Below are positions 16,609-25,986 of a stretch of DNA of 64,000 bases, one piece after another. The stretch's first letter is position 1. The number at the start of each line of letters is the position of its first letter. Source of the stretch: an uncultured Lachnospiraceae bacterium (GTDB lineage: Bacteria; Bacillota; Clostridia; Lachnospirales; Lachnospiraceae); the NCBI GenBank assembly GCA_902779395.1, contig CACZBK010000014.1, positions 41,027-105,026 of the forward strand, given 5' to 3'. The notes beneath the pieces were generated by a model that saw nothing but the letters and a program-made list of their open reading frames with translations, had not been told where the DNA came from and searched no databases. The position numbers and the translations under genes are program-made.

Positions 16609-18189
16609 CTATAACGTAGCTATACGGACATCTCCTTTTTCTTTTACAAAACGGCAATATCTTACCGTATCCTTTATTATCATCGATACATCAGAGATAG
16701 TTATCACCACTCCCTGATATACTTCTCCGCTTACATCAACCGATGCACTTGACGCCTCCTCCATCTTTTCCTTAAGGTGCTCAAGCTCTGCATTATCCGC
16801 CACAAGCTTCTCCTGGGAGGATTTGACATTAGCCGCAAGTGCCTGGATCTGCTTAACCTGATCGGGCGTCATCTTCACACCCGCAGCTATCTTCTTTTTG
16901 GTAATATCCAATACCGGCAGGCTGGCCTTAAGATTCTTCTGAAGATCCTGTATCTCTTTATTCAGCTGGCCCATCCTGGTGATAACCACGGGATCAATGC
17001 CTACTGTCACTCTTGTATCGGCGCCCATGTGTGTACCTAAGGTTTTCACTCTTATCCTTGAGGTAGCCGTTACCTCGCCTCCTGTTATAAATCCTTTGTG
17101 GCTCATAACATTTATCTCTGTACCGGCATGTACTTTAGAATGGAGTATTGAATTGGTCTCTACATATCCTCCGGCTTCAGCGGTACAGTTTTCCAGAAAC
17201 TTGGAAACTATATTTCCCCTGGCCTTAAGGAAGCCCTTGCTCTCACCATTCATGCCACGCATAAGGATTATATTTCCTCCGGCCTCTATCCTGGCTCCCT
17301 CAACCACTCCGCGGACTTCCACATCACCGCTGGTCCTTATGCTGAAATTCGACTTGACATCGCCTCCGACCAGCACATTTCCCTGATAATCTATATTTCC
17401 GGTGGAATTATCCACGTTGTTCACTTCCATCACATCAGATACAAAGACCTTACCGCCAACAAGCGTGACATGACCGTTGACCTTTGATCTGATGATACAT
17501 TTATCCTCTGACGGTTCAATATTAAGGCCGTAAGACAAAACAGCGCGCTTGACATCCCTTGGCTTTATCTCACTCCCGCAGACATCCATACCCGGAACTC
17601 CCCTTTTCTCGGGAGTAAGGGTAGCCAGCACCATACCTTCGGTACAGTGGTTTACAAGGTTAAGATTAAAGAAATCTACAGTACCGTCTTCATTAAGAGT
17701 CGGACGCACCCGGTTATTGACATTAAAGTTATACTCAATTACCGCATCCCTGCCCTCTTCAACCGGACGCCCTGCAGCTATCTTATATTCCGTGGCGTAC
17801 TTTTTATCTGCCAGAAAACTGTCTACGACCTTATCATCAATACCGAACACCACCTTAGCCAGACGGCATTCACTGTATATATCTTCCTTTGTAAGCGGCC
17901 GGCCTCCGGTAGATGCCGGATAAAACCTTGCCGTTGCAGACATCCTGTCTTCACTGATCCTTAAGATGCAGCTCTCGGGAACAGGATATATCTTATTCTT
18001 CGTCAGCGGGATGAGTTTTGAAGCATCACCCTGTTTAAAAAAAGCACTTAAGATCCCGACATCATAAGGGATCTTTTTAGCTTCGAGATAATTCATCGTC
18101 TCCTGTATGGAAGGAAAGCCCGCCTCAGATGTTATTATCTTCAGAAACGCCCCGCTGTCATTTATCTCAACCTGAAAGTAAGGATTCAT
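16609..18189 (-). CDS. FapA family protein (DUF342, beta-helix)
   Basis: A 526-residue DUF342/FapA-type protein. The N-terminal part is the conserved lead domain; residues 230-420 are a run of short beta-strand turns with Gly and Asn (GNVLVGGDVKSNFSIRTSGD, VRGVVEGARIEAGGNI and similar), forming the right-handed beta-helix that resembles polymer-forming bactofilins; residues 430-490 are a coiled coil. Members are found at the 3' end of clostridial fla/che operons and in Vibrio (FapA), where they interact with flagellar or signalling proteins; the role here is unknown. ATG at 18189 follows GGAGAGG. It lies 68 nt downstream of fliA and 10 nt before the small 100-residue gene. Confidence 0.85.
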   Translation of the reverse strand: MNPYFQVEINDSGAFLKIITSEAGFPSIQETMNYLEAKKIPYDVGILSAFFKQGDASKLIPLTKNKIYPVPESCILRISEDRMSATARFYPASTGGRPLTKEDIYSECRLAKVVFGIDDKVVDSFLADKKYATEYKIAAGRPVEEGRDAVIEYNFNVNNRVRPTLNEDGTVDFFNLNLVNHCTEGMVLATLTPEKRGVPGMDVCGSEIKPRDVKRAVLSYGLNIEPSEDKCIIRSKVNGHVTLVGGKVFVSDVMEVNNVDNSTGNIDYQGNVLVGGDVKSNFSIRTSGDVEVRGVVEGARIEAGGNIILMRGMNGESKGFLKARGNIVSKFLENCTAEAGGYVETNSILHSKVHAGTEINVMSHKGFITGGEVTATSRIRVKTLGTHMGADTRVTVGIDPVVITRMGQLNKEIQDLQKNLKASLPVLDITKKKIAAGVKMTPDQVKQIQALAANVKSSQEKLVADNAELEHLKEKMEEASSASVDVSGEVYQGVVITISDVSMIIKDTVRYCRFVKEKGDVRIATL

Positions 18190-18257
18190 AAAGTTTTTTC
18201 CTCTCCCTGTTATGATTCTTTGCTTTACATGAAATATATCAGCTGATCAAATATGCT

Positions 18258-19028
18258 TTAAACAAGTTTATGAAGGATGCCTACATAATCTCCAAGTTTA
18301 GCTCTCATCTTCTCAAGCGCCCTGGTATGAAGCTGTGAAATCCTGGATTCGGATACCTCAAGTATACCTGCGATCTCCTTTAAAGTAAGCTCTTCGTAAT
18401 AATAGAACAGCACTACGCTGCGTTCCTTTTCCGTAAGAGCATCAAGCGATTCCATGAGCTTTTCCTTAAGCTCTGCATTATCCACCACTTCCTCGGGAGA
18501 CATAAAGTGGGCTCCCATGGAGGAATCCCCTGCCACTTCACTGCCGCCTTCCATGAATTCATTAAGAGAAACCACATTGGTAAGCTTTAACTGTGACTGC
18601 CATTCCAAAAGCTCATCATCAGTGATACCCAGCGCGGCCGCGATCTCCTCATCCGTAGCAGGCTTACCGGTAGCTTCCTCTATATCCTTCATGGCTGCTT
18701 CTATCTGCCGCTGACGCTGACGTACGGTGCGCGGGATCCAGTCATTCTTACGTATCTGATCGAGCATGGCCCCTCTGATCCTTAAAGAAGCATATGTCTC
18801 AAACTTGATCCCTTTTCTGGTATCAAACTTATCGATAGCATCGATAAGACCGAAGATACCATAGCTGACCAGATCCTCATATTCCACATTATACCCCAGA
18901 TACATGGAAAGACGTCCGGCGACAAGCTTTACCAAAGGAGCATACTCAAGTATGAGCTTCTCGCGAAGCTCTGCACTCCCCAGTCTCACATAATCATCCC
19001 ATAATCTCTTTTTTCCGGCCTCGTCCAT
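18258..19028 (-). CDS. fliA: RNA polymerase sigma-28 factor (FliA/SigD/WhiG family)
   Basis: Directs RNA polymerase to late flagellar and chemotaxis promoters. The 256-residue protein has sigma region 2 (LVKLVAGRLSMYLGYNVEYE, GIFGLIDAIDKFDTRKGIKF), region 3 (WIPRTVRQRQRQIE) and region 4 with a helix-turn-helix (LTLKEIAGILEVSESRISQL), the FliA/WhiG pattern. I use the ATG at 19028, which follows GGAGG; a TTG 24 nt upstream has no ribosome site. It is the last flagellar gene of the fla/che operon, as in Bacillus, so its level depends on completing the long transcript. No anti-sigma factor FlgM is in the window. Sigma-28-like motifs upstream of flgB, fliK and flgE would make a positive loop. Confidence 0.96.
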   Translation of the reverse strand: MDEAGKKRLWDDYVRLGSAELREKLILEYAPLVKLVAGRLSMYLGYNVEYEDLVSYGIFGLIDAIDKFDTRKGIKFETYASLRIRGAMLDQIRKNDWIPRTVRQRQRQIEAAMKDIEEATGKPATDEEIAAALGITDDELLEWQSQLKLTNVVSLNEFMEGGSEVAGDSSMGAHFMSPEEVVDNAELKEKLMESLDALTEKERSVVLFYYYEELTLKEIAGILEVSESRISQLHTRALEKMRAKLGDYVGILHKLV

Positions 19029-19058
19029 GGATCCTCCAATTGTTAACGACAATTAAAA

Positions 19059-19331
19059 CTATTTACCTTTTTCTACCAGATCTCCGTTATCCTCGAAATA
19101 CGCATCATAACTCATAGTCATATTGAATTTATCCACTATGCTTTTTATCACCGTTCCCAATATGGCAAAAAAGAGCAGTGCCAGAAAAACCACGAGCAGA
19201 AGCTGTGTCATCTGGAAATGCCGTATAAGACCTATCACAAGCGCTATCGCTCCGCCAAGCAGCATGAACAGGGACGGAAGAAGCTTGGTCTTAAGATTAT
19301 TCCTTTTTTGCGGTAAACGTATATCTTCCAT
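19059..19331 (-). CDS. Small two-helix membrane protein between cheD and fliA
   Basis: A 90-residue protein with a basic start (RLPQKRNNLKTK), two membrane segments (about residues 18-36 and 42-64) separated by a short basic loop, and a polar acidic C-terminus. No named family is recognised. The ATG at 19331 is preceded by a weak GGTGAG; a TTG immediately upstream is an alternative. It sits 19 nt after cheD and 30 nt before fliA. A small membrane protein at this place is typical of related operons, but the function is unknown; regulation of FliA or the chemotaxis array is only a guess. Confidence 0.65.
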   Translation of the reverse strand: MEDIRLPQKRNNLKTKLLPSLFMLLGGAIALVIGLIRHFQMTQLLLVVFLALLFFAILGTVIKSIVDKFNMTMSYDAYFEDNGDLVEKGK

Positions 19332-19350
19332 CAACTCACCATCCGCAGGT

Positions 19351-19836
19351 CTATATCACTTTAAGCGGTTTTCCGACAGCCTTTATCTCATAATCTCCTG
19401 TTTCAGGATCAAATGTGACCGTACGTCCGTAATTTGCACCTGTATCCTCCGCCAGGATGGGTATACCAAGCTGTTTAAGTGCCTGCTTGGTAGCCGCTAC
19501 ATTACGGTCACCTATTCCCATAAGCTCCGATTTCGACTGAAATGAGAACATGGTAGCTCCGCCTGCTATCTTTGCAACCATGCGGCTCTTTACGGCTCCC
19601 ATCTTCTCCAGACGTTTGACCAGTTCCGGGATCCCGGTATCGGCAAACTTGGCAGGATTGCCGTTGCTCTTAACCTCCTGGCTGTTGGGAAGCATTACAT
19701 GAACAAGTCCGCCTACTTTGGCGATCTTGTCACGTATCGCTATACCCACACAACTGCCTAGGCCTATTGTTGTTATCATATCGGGCGGCCTGCAAACATT
19801 CAGATCCGCAATCCCGACTTTAATCGTTTCCGGCAT
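19351..19836 (-). CDS. cheD: Chemoreceptor glutamine deamidase CheD
   Basis: Deamidates glutamines on chemoreceptors and, with CheC, feeds back on CheA activity. The 161-residue protein has the catalytic Cys29 in TIGLGSC and His46 in GLVHVMLP, plus the conserved AKIAGGA and GANYGRTV segments. Start ATG at 19836 has only a weak GGTAAAAAG site. It lies 24 nt after cheC, the usual partner, whose phosphatase activity CheD stimulates in Bacillus. All active-site residues are present. Confidence 0.95.
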   Translation of the reverse strand: MPETIKVGIADLNVCRPPDMITTIGLGSCVGIAIRDKIAKVGGLVHVMLPNSQEVKSNGNPAKFADTGIPELVKRLEKMGAVKSRMVAKIAGGATMFSFQSKSELMGIGDRNVAATKQALKQLGIPILAEDTGANYGRTVTFDPETGDYEIKAVGKPLKVI

Positions 19837-19860
19837 ATCTTTTTACCACGATGTTACGGA

Positions 19861-20481
19861 CTAAAAGCCCAATGCATGAAGTATCTTCGCATCCGATTCC
19901 TCATCCGGCACAAGTATAAAATATCCGGAAAGATCCACATCATCCGCGAAATCTGTCTGTATCAAAAGCATCTTGTCGGAGATAGCTCCGAATTCTATAG
20001 CCGGAACGGAAAGTATGGCACCGGCCATATCTATACATACATCCGGAACGGAAGGATATATCGTCAGGTTAGTAAGCGTAGCCAGTGAGTTAAGGTATGC
20101 TCCGGTAATAACGTTACCTATCTCCTTTAAGGCAGACAGTTCCATCTCCGTAAAATCATCCCCTTCGCTGGGCATGCCCATAAGCTTTTGGACCATTGCG
20201 CGGGCAGATTCCTTCTTCTGTATGAACATGATGCTTCCATGGATATCCCCGTTCACTACCAGATAAATACCGGCAACCAGCTGCTCCTCGCCCCCAAGAG
20301 TAGTGCCCACTTCTTTAAACTCCATAAGACGAACCTTGGGTACCATCATATCTACCCTTGTTCCGAGCATGGTAGACAGAGCCGTAGTGGCATTTCCTGC
20401 TCCTATATTTCCGATCTCTTTCAAAACATCAAAGTACTTATCAGACATCTCTTCTATTGTCAGATCGTGCTTCTCCGCCAT
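19861..20481 (-). CDS. cheC: CheY-phosphate phosphatase CheC
   Basis: Dephosphorylates CheY-P and binds CheD during adaptation. The 206-residue protein has both D/S-x3-E-x2-N phosphatase helices: DVLKEIGNIGAGNA near residue 18 and ALKEIGNVITGAYLN near 116, the second followed by the conserved Pro. ATG at 20481 follows GGAGG. It lies between cheW and cheD. Its substrate CheY is not encoded anywhere in the window. Confidence 0.95.
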   Translation of the reverse strand: MAEKHDLTIEEMSDKYFDVLKEIGNIGAGNATTALSTMLGTRVDMMVPKVRLMEFKEVGTTLGGEEQLVAGIYLVVNGDIHGSIMFIQKKESARAMVQKLMGMPSEGDDFTEMELSALKEIGNVITGAYLNSLATLTNLTIYPSVPDVCIDMAGAILSVPAIEFGAISDKMLLIQTDFADDVDLSGYFILVPDEESDAKILHALGF

Positions 20482-20530
20482 CGGATATACCTCCGTAAAA
20501 TGTTATTCGGACAGCTGCCGCTTATCCTTA

Positions 20531-20986
20531 TCAAAGTCCCTGAAGCACTGCATCGATATCAAGCAGTGTAACAAGACCGGTCTCGTGTTTTCCTATTCCC
20601 ATAGCAAATGCGGCTTTGTCATCTCCTCTGTCAAAGCCCACACGTTCCACCTCGGCCGACGAAAGATTGACAACTTCTTTAACCATATCGACCATCATGC
20701 CTATCGGCTCATATTTATCTACTTTGATGATTATGATGCGGGTATCCTTTGTCTCTACATCGGGAGCCAGCCCCATCTTTATCCTTATGCTCATTACAGG
20801 GATAACTTCTCCGCGGAGGTTGATCACGCCCTTAAAATGGGCCGGGACCTGCGGAACACGTGTTATCTGCTGCATGCGTACGATATTATCTATATATTTG
20901 ATATCTATACCGTACTGTTCTTCTCCTATACGGATCACTATATACTGGGTGATCTCATTAATTGTAGTGCTAAGTTCATTTGCCAT
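20531..20986 (-). CDS. cheW: Chemotaxis coupling protein CheW
   Basis: Adaptor linking chemoreceptors to CheA in the cytoplasmic array. The 151-residue protein is a single SH3-like CheW domain with YIVIRIGEEQYGIDI, the hallmark FKGVINLRGEVIPVM loop and a C-terminal TGLVTLLDIDAVL. Start ATG at 20986. It follows cheA by 29 nt and precedes cheC by 49 nt, the common cheA-cheW-cheC-cheD order. Length is normal. Confidence 0.97.
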   Translation of the reverse strand: MANELSTTINEITQYIVIRIGEEQYGIDIKYIDNIVRMQQITRVPQVPAHFKGVINLRGEVIPVMSIRIKMGLAPDVETKDTRIIIIKVDKYEPIGMMVDMVKEVVNLSSAEVERVGFDRGDDKAAFAMGIGKHETGLVTLLDIDAVLQGL

Positions 20987-21015
20987 TGTTCTTCTCTCCT
21001 CGCCTTCTGAATGTA

Positions 21016-23163
21016 CTAGATCAACGCATTTGAATCAATGATAAGTGCCACCTCACCGTCGCCTAAAATGGTGGCGCCGCTTATAAACTTACACTTGTTG
21101 ATATACTTGCCCATGGACTTGATGACTATCTCCTGCTGGCCGATGAGCTGGTCCACCACAAGTCCCGCCTGCTTATCTCCCTTCTTTGCGATAACTACTA
21201 TCATATCGGAATCCGGATCACGCTGCGAAGTACATCCAAGGATCTCATCAAGTCTTAAGATGGGGATGACCGTGCCGCGAAGGTTGATAACTTCCTTGCT
21301 CTCTACGGTCTTTACATCCCTGGGACTGATATTCTCTATGGTCTGTATACCGCTTAATGCTATCGCATATTTTTCACCTCCGACGACTACCATCAGAGCC
21401 TGGATGATAGCCAGGGTCAGCGGCAGACGGATGGAGAAGGTCGTACCTTCGCCTAATTTGGTCTTAACATCAACTTCGCCGGATAAAGCCTCTATCTTAC
21501 TCTTTACAACATCAAGCCCGACACCGCGGCCGGAAAGATCGGATACCTGCTTTGCCGTAGAGAAGCTTGGCATGAACAGAAGATTGATGATATCGGAATC
21601 ATCTGCGGCATATGCCTGTTCCTCCGTCATGATACCGCGTTCTATAGCCTTCTGCCTTACGCGGTCCACATCGATACCATTACCGTCATCACGGACTTCT
21701 ATAACAACATTGTTACCGTCCTGATATGCATCCAGGAAGATCGATCCCGACTCAGGCTTTCCTTTCGCTATACGCTCCTGAGGCATTTCAAGACCGTGGT
21801 CAGCCGAATTACGGAGCATATGCATAAGAGGATCGCCTATCTCATCTACCACGGTACGGTCGAGCTCAGTCTCTTCACCGCTCATATACAGTTCCATAGG
21901 CTTGCCGAGCTGTTTGGAGATATCCCTTATCATCCTGGGGAATTTGCTTACAACGCTCTCTATGGGGACCATTCGTACCTTCATGACCGATTCATGAAGG
22001 TTGGTGGTCACACTTTCAAGATATTCGATCTGCTCATGCAGCCCGGAAGATGAACCGGACGCATCGGATGTTGCACTGCTCACCAGAGAGTTCTTTGCGA
22101 TGATAAGCTCGCTCACCAGGTTCATCAACGAATCAAGTTTTTCTATATCCACACGTACCGTACGGTTAACAGCCGGTTTTGATGTGCCTTTTTTCTCTGT
22201 CTTTGCTGATGCATTTGAAGCCGCCGGCTCGGGCTTTTTCTTTACCACTTCATTTTTAACCGGCGCAACCGATGTCCCGGGCTCCGCCTTGGCAGCTTTC
22301 TCATCTTCTGCGGGAGCTTCGGCGGATACTGCGGGTTCTTTCTCCGCTTCAGCTTCAGGCGATGCCTGCTCAGCATCCAGTACACAGCCTTTTGCATCCG
22401 CGATCTCGGAAACGGCTTTGATATCGTTTAAGATGGGTTCCAGTTTGCCCTCAGAAGCTATTATAAGTGAGAAATCAAGTTCAAACTTCTCATCTTCTAT
22501 ATCCTGGGTCGAAGGATGGGCAGCTACGATCTCGCCCCTTTCCTCGATAGCTTTAAAAACAAGGAAAGCCCTTGCTGCCTTGAGCAGACAGCTTTCCTGA
22601 ACGCTAACCGTAACGTTATAGAGCTTTTTATTTGACATCATGGCATCTTCCAATGCCTTGCGCTCTTCATCCGTCAGTTCATTTATATTCCATTTGAAGC
22701 CTGATGCACCGCCGGCAGCATCAGCCTTAGCGGCAGCCTCTTTTGCAGGCTCTGCCTTTTCCTCAGCCGGTTCTGCAGACTTTCCTGCGAGTATGTCATT
22801 TAATTCTTTGATGATAGGCTCATTATCATTATCACCTTCATCGGCTGTCTCACTGATAACGGAGACATATTCTTCAATGGCGTCAAGGCAGCGGAACAGA
22901 ACATCTATCATTCCCGCATTAACCTTCAGCTTTCCGTCACGCACTTCGGAGAAAACATTTTCCATATCATGCGTCAGCGTCTGCATGCGCTTATAGCCCA
23001 TGGTCCCTGCCATACCCTTAAGAGTATGTGCTGCACGGAATATCTCGCTTATGGTATCCGGATTCTCCGGATCCTGCTCGAGATTCAGCACGCTTGTGTT
23101 CAGATTCTGGAGATGCTCCTTGCTCTCATCAAGGAAGATGTCTAAATACTGGCTTACGTCCAT
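21016..23163 (-). CDS. cheA: Chemotaxis histidine kinase CheA
   Basis: Receptor-controlled kinase that phosphorylates CheY and CheB. The 715-residue protein shows the Hpt domain with His46 in FRAAHTLKG, a P2-like response-regulator-binding domain (about 180-260), an Ala/Lys/Pro-rich linker, the dimerisation domain (LDSLMNLVSELIIAKN), the ATPase with N box RNSADHGLE, G1 EVRDDGNGID and G2 GRGVGLDVV, and a C-terminal CheW-like domain (INLRGTVIPILRL). ATG at 23163 follows AAAGGAG. A weak hairpin lies in the 83-nt gap after cheB. All catalytic motifs are intact. Confidence 0.98.
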   Translation of the reverse strand: MDVSQYLDIFLDESKEHLQNLNTSVLNLEQDPENPDTISEIFRAAHTLKGMAGTMGYKRMQTLTHDMENVFSEVRDGKLKVNAGMIDVLFRCLDAIEEYVSVISETADEGDNDNEPIIKELNDILAGKSAEPAEEKAEPAKEAAAKADAAGGASGFKWNINELTDEERKALEDAMMSNKKLYNVTVSVQESCLLKAARAFLVFKAIEERGEIVAAHPSTQDIEDEKFELDFSLIIASEGKLEPILNDIKAVSEIADAKGCVLDAEQASPEAEAEKEPAVSAEAPAEDEKAAKAEPGTSVAPVKNEVVKKKPEPAASNASAKTEKKGTSKPAVNRTVRVDIEKLDSLMNLVSELIIAKNSLVSSATSDASGSSSGLHEQIEYLESVTTNLHESVMKVRMVPIESVVSKFPRMIRDISKQLGKPMELYMSGEETELDRTVVDEIGDPLMHMLRNSADHGLEMPQERIAKGKPESGSIFLDAYQDGNNVVIEVRDDGNGIDVDRVRQKAIERGIMTEEQAYAADDSDIINLLFMPSFSTAKQVSDLSGRGVGLDVVKSKIEALSGEVDVKTKLGEGTTFSIRLPLTLAIIQALMVVVGGEKYAIALSGIQTIENISPRDVKTVESKEVINLRGTVIPILRLDEILGCTSQRDPDSDMIVVIAKKGDKQAGLVVDQLIGQQEIVIKSMGKYINKCKFISGATILGDGEVALIIDSNALI

Positions 23164-23202
23164 GTCTAACTCTCCTTTGTTGGCTGACTATACTCACGAA
23201 CA

Positions 23203-23230
23203 AAAATGCTCATCTGCTTACAGGCATTTT
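23203..23230 (-). other. Weak hairpin in the cheB-cheA gap
   Basis: Arms AAAATGC and GCATTTT (7 bp) with a 14-nt loop, followed by a short U-run on the minus strand, within the 83-nt space between cheB and cheA. It might lower read-through slightly or protect mRNA; evidence is only the repeat. Confidence 0.3.
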
Positions 23231-23246
23231 GGCGCGGTATATGTTT

Positions 23247-24329
23247 TTATCTCACCCCTACGTTTGTAAGGATGGACTGTGCTACCAGATCAAGATCCAC
23301 TACTTCGTTCGCAAGTCCCGTGGCGACTATGCTGCCCGGCATCCCGTTCACAACGCAGCTTTTTTCATCCTGCGCTATGATATGAGTCTTCTTTGCCCTT
23401 ATAAGATTCTGTATGCCTTCCGTACCGTCATGTCCCATACCGGTAAGTACCACACATACGATGGTATGAAAACTGCTCTTTGCAAGAGATTCATACATAT
23501 AATTGGCACAGGGCTTGACTCCCTCACGGCTGGGCTCATCGGAATACACGATACGTCCGCGCCCGTTTACCTCCTGATAGTTCATATGTGCCCCGCCTCT
23601 GGCAAGATACACATGTCCTTTTTCAAGATATTCCCCATCTGCCGCCTCGCTTACCGTAAGCTCGCTCATGGCATTTAAGCGATCTGCCAGGGATCTGGTA
23701 AATCCTACAGGCATATGCTGTACTATGAGTACCGGTGCGTCAAGGTTCTTCGGAAGTCTCGGTATAACGCTCTGAAGTGCTTTAGGACCCCCGGTAGATG
23801 AAGCGATGGCTACTATCTTATTGCCTTTTCCTTCCCTGGGGACGGTCGCTGTGTCTACTTTCGCCATCAGTCCGCCGGAGCGGAGCACTACGGTGTTACG
23901 GAATATCCCGCTGGATGCCTTTCTGTTTGAGAAGACTACTGCCTCAAGTATTTCAAAGAAGCGTTTAATGAAATCCTGATCTCTGGAGTAGATGGCACCC
24001 TGGGGTTTCTGTATGAAATCCACGGCTCCCAGCTCCAAAGCATCCAGAGTAACTCTGGCTCCTTCGCTGGTCTCGGTGGAGAGGACCAGAACACGTTCCT
24101 CACGCCCCCGTTTCTTAAGTTCCTTAAGGAACTCAAGACCGTTCATCTTCGGCATATTAATGTCCGTTACGATACCGTCAAAACGCTTTTCATCCAGTAA
24201 CTTAAGGGCTTCTATGCCGTTATAGGCCACACCGTCTACTTCAAATCTTTCATCAGCGTTTATTATATCACACAGCACTCTTCGCGTGAGTGCAGAGTCA
24301 TCAACAATGAGTATTTTTTTAGCAATCAT
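23247..24329 (-). CDS. cheB: Chemotaxis methylesterase/response regulator CheB
   Basis: Removes methyl groups (and can deamidate) on chemoreceptors when phosphorylated by CheA. The 360-residue protein has a receiver domain with D10/D11 (ILIVDDS), phospho-acceptor Asp56 in GIVTDINMP and the conserved T and K, then a linker and a methylesterase domain with the nucleophile Ser in IASSTGGPKA, QHMPVGFT and GMGHDGTEG. ATG at 24329. It lies 35 nt after the PilZ gene. The opposing methyltransferase CheR is not in the window. Confidence 0.97.
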   Translation of the reverse strand: MIAKKILIVDDSALTRRVLCDIINADERFEVDGVAYNGIEALKLLDEKRFDGIVTDINMPKMNGLEFLKELKKRGREERVLVLSTETSEGARVTLDALELGAVDFIQKPQGAIYSRDQDFIKRFFEILEAVVFSNRKASSGIFRNTVVLRSGGLMAKVDTATVPREGKGNKIVAIASSTGGPKALQSVIPRLPKNLDAPVLIVQHMPVGFTRSLADRLNAMSELTVSEAADGEYLEKGHVYLARGGAHMNYQEVNGRGRIVYSDEPSREGVKPCANYMYESLAKSSFHTIVCVVLTGMGHDGTEGIQNLIRAKKTHIIAQDEKSCVVNGMPGSIVATGLANEVVDLDLVAQSILTNVGVR

Positions 24330-24364
24330 GTATGCATCTCCTCAAAAAGCCGGTAATTGAACGA

Positions 24365-25087
24365 TCACATTCCCGAATGTTTGGCTCTCATTTTCCGTTC
24401 CTCTTCAAAAATGAAACGGATTATCTCTTCACGCTCTCCGCTTTCCATCTTCATAAACTGTCCACGATACTCCCTGCTGGTCTGGTTATTAGCCAGTTCA
24501 TCCGCAAAGAGGATGCGCACCACCTCATCATAGGTATTCATTTTATTTCTGATATTCAGCATAAAGCGGCAGTGTACCAGGCATCCCTGTTTATAATCCT
24601 GGGCACTTACAAAACGCATGCCGCCTCCCGAAAGATCTACGATAACTCCCTTGTCCATAGGCTGCTGATCATTCATCAGCTTGCCGTACTTCTCATAAAA
24701 AGTGCTCTCCTCATCAGTCAGGGCACGTGCATTCATACCGATAACGCAGTCATAACGGAAATATTCCCTTCTCTGATGACGCCTCAGCTCGGTATTGAGA
24801 GCCATAACAGCTACTGCCACACCATTCTCGTTACGACGGCTGACCACCTCCGCCGAACAGGCATATATACCCTTTCCGGCATAAAAATACATATCATATA
24901 CCGCTCCCACGGAAAGGACCACGATCCTGGTCTTTTCCATAGGCATGATGACCTCTACCTCACCGGTCTCACCCACGTCATAAACCTTGGTGATATAATA
25001 TCTTCTGTCATCACTCTTATCATCTGCGACTGTAGCTTCTATATCCACCCTGTCGCCGGGACGGACTATGTCATATACATCGATCAT
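24365..25087 (-). CDS. PilZ-domain cyclic-di-GMP receptor, YcgR-like flagellar brake
   Basis: A 240-residue protein with an N-terminal YcgR-type domain (about 1-100) and a C-terminal PilZ domain. Both c-di-GMP-binding motifs are present: the RxxxR box in RRHQRREYFR and the D-x-S-x-x-G box in VDLSGGGM. Such proteins bind c-di-GMP and slow the motor through MotA or the switch. Its place between flhG and cheB in the flagellar operon fits that job. Start ATG overlaps the flhG stop as ATGA and has no strong ribosome site, so translation is probably coupled to flhG. Confidence 0.9.
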   Translation of the reverse strand: MIDVYDIVRPGDRVDIEATVADDKSDDRRYYITKVYDVGETGEVEVIMPMEKTRIVVLSVGAVYDMYFYAGKGIYACSAEVVSRRNENGVAVAVMALNTELRRHQRREYFRYDCVIGMNARALTDEESTFYEKYGKLMNDQQPMDKGVIVDLSGGGMRFVSAQDYKQGCLVHCRFMLNIRNKMNTYDEVVRILFADELANNQTSREYRGQFMKMESGEREEIIRFIFEEERKMRAKHSGM

Positions 25088-25974
25088 AATGTTTTCTTAT
25101 TGGCTACAATATGTGAGAAGAATGCAGCCATCCCCCTTTTCTTTACTTTTCCTTCATTTTCCATATGCATAAGCCTTGCGGCTATAGCTTCATAAGCTTT
25201 TGCGGATCTTGATGAGGGTGAAGCCAGTGATACCGGAGTCTGCTGCATGACTGCCTGGCTGAGATGCTTATCCTGCGGCACAGCTCCCAGATACTCAAGC
25301 GGTAATCCCAGAAAGCGGCTGACCACCACATTAAGCTTCTTAAACAGGACCTCTCCGTCCTTGTCGCCTTCAACCCTGTTTGCTATCATCTTTATCTGAG
25401 AATTTTCCTTTGAAAACCTCGGATGACGGTTCAGTGCTTTTAAGAGCGAATATGAATCCGTAATGGATGTGGGTTCCGGTGTAGTTATCAGAAGTATCTC
25501 GCCGCTTGCCACCAGAAACTCCAGCACGGCATCGGATATACCGGCGCCCGTATCGATAATGATAACATCTGCGATCGCATCAAGCGCCGCCAGATTCTGG
25601 ATTATATAATTAAGATATTCCCTGCCGAGATTTGAAAGCCCCGCTATGCCGGACCCCCCGGATATAAAGCCTACCTCCCCCGGTCCCCAGGTGATTATCT
25701 CCGTAATGCTCTTCCCCTGATATATAAGGTCACTCAGATTATGCTTGGGCATCGTTCCGAACATTATCTCTATATTTGCCAGTCCGAAGTCCGCATCAAG
25801 TATGATAACACGTTTTCCGAGTTTTTTGAAATTGATGGCAAGATTTATCGCAGTATTGGACTTACCGACACCGCCCTTACCGGAAGTCACGGTAATAACA
25901 CGGGCCAGCGGTCTGGCCGAAACCGCATTGGGACCTGCCTTTATTATATTTCTCAGCTGCTGAGCCTGATCCAT
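25084..25974 (-). CDS. flhG: Flagellum number/position ATPase FlhG (MinD/ParA family)
   Basis: A 296-residue MinD-like ATPase that works with FlhF to set flagellar number and place. The deviant Walker A TSGKGGVGKSNTAINLA lies at about residues 30-46, followed by ILDADFGLANIE and the DVIIIDTGAG motif. The C-terminus keeps a basic membrane-interaction-type end. ATG at 25974 follows GGGAG, 12 nt after flhF. It is the usual flhF-flhG pair downstream of flhA. Confidence 0.95.
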   Translation of the reverse strand: MDQAQQLRNIIKAGPNAVSARPLARVITVTSGKGGVGKSNTAINLAINFKKLGKRVIILDADFGLANIEIMFGTMPKHNLSDLIYQGKSITEIITWGPGEVGFISGGSGIAGLSNLGREYLNYIIQNLAALDAIADVIIIDTGAGISDAVLEFLVASGEILLITTPEPTSITDSYSLLKALNRHPRFSKENSQIKMIANRVEGDKDGEVLFKKLNVVVSRFLGLPLEYLGAVPQDKHLSQAVMQQTPVSLASPSSRSAKAYEAIAARLMHMENEGKVKKRGMAAFFSHIVANKKTL

Positions 25975-25986
25975 AGCCGCTCCCGA

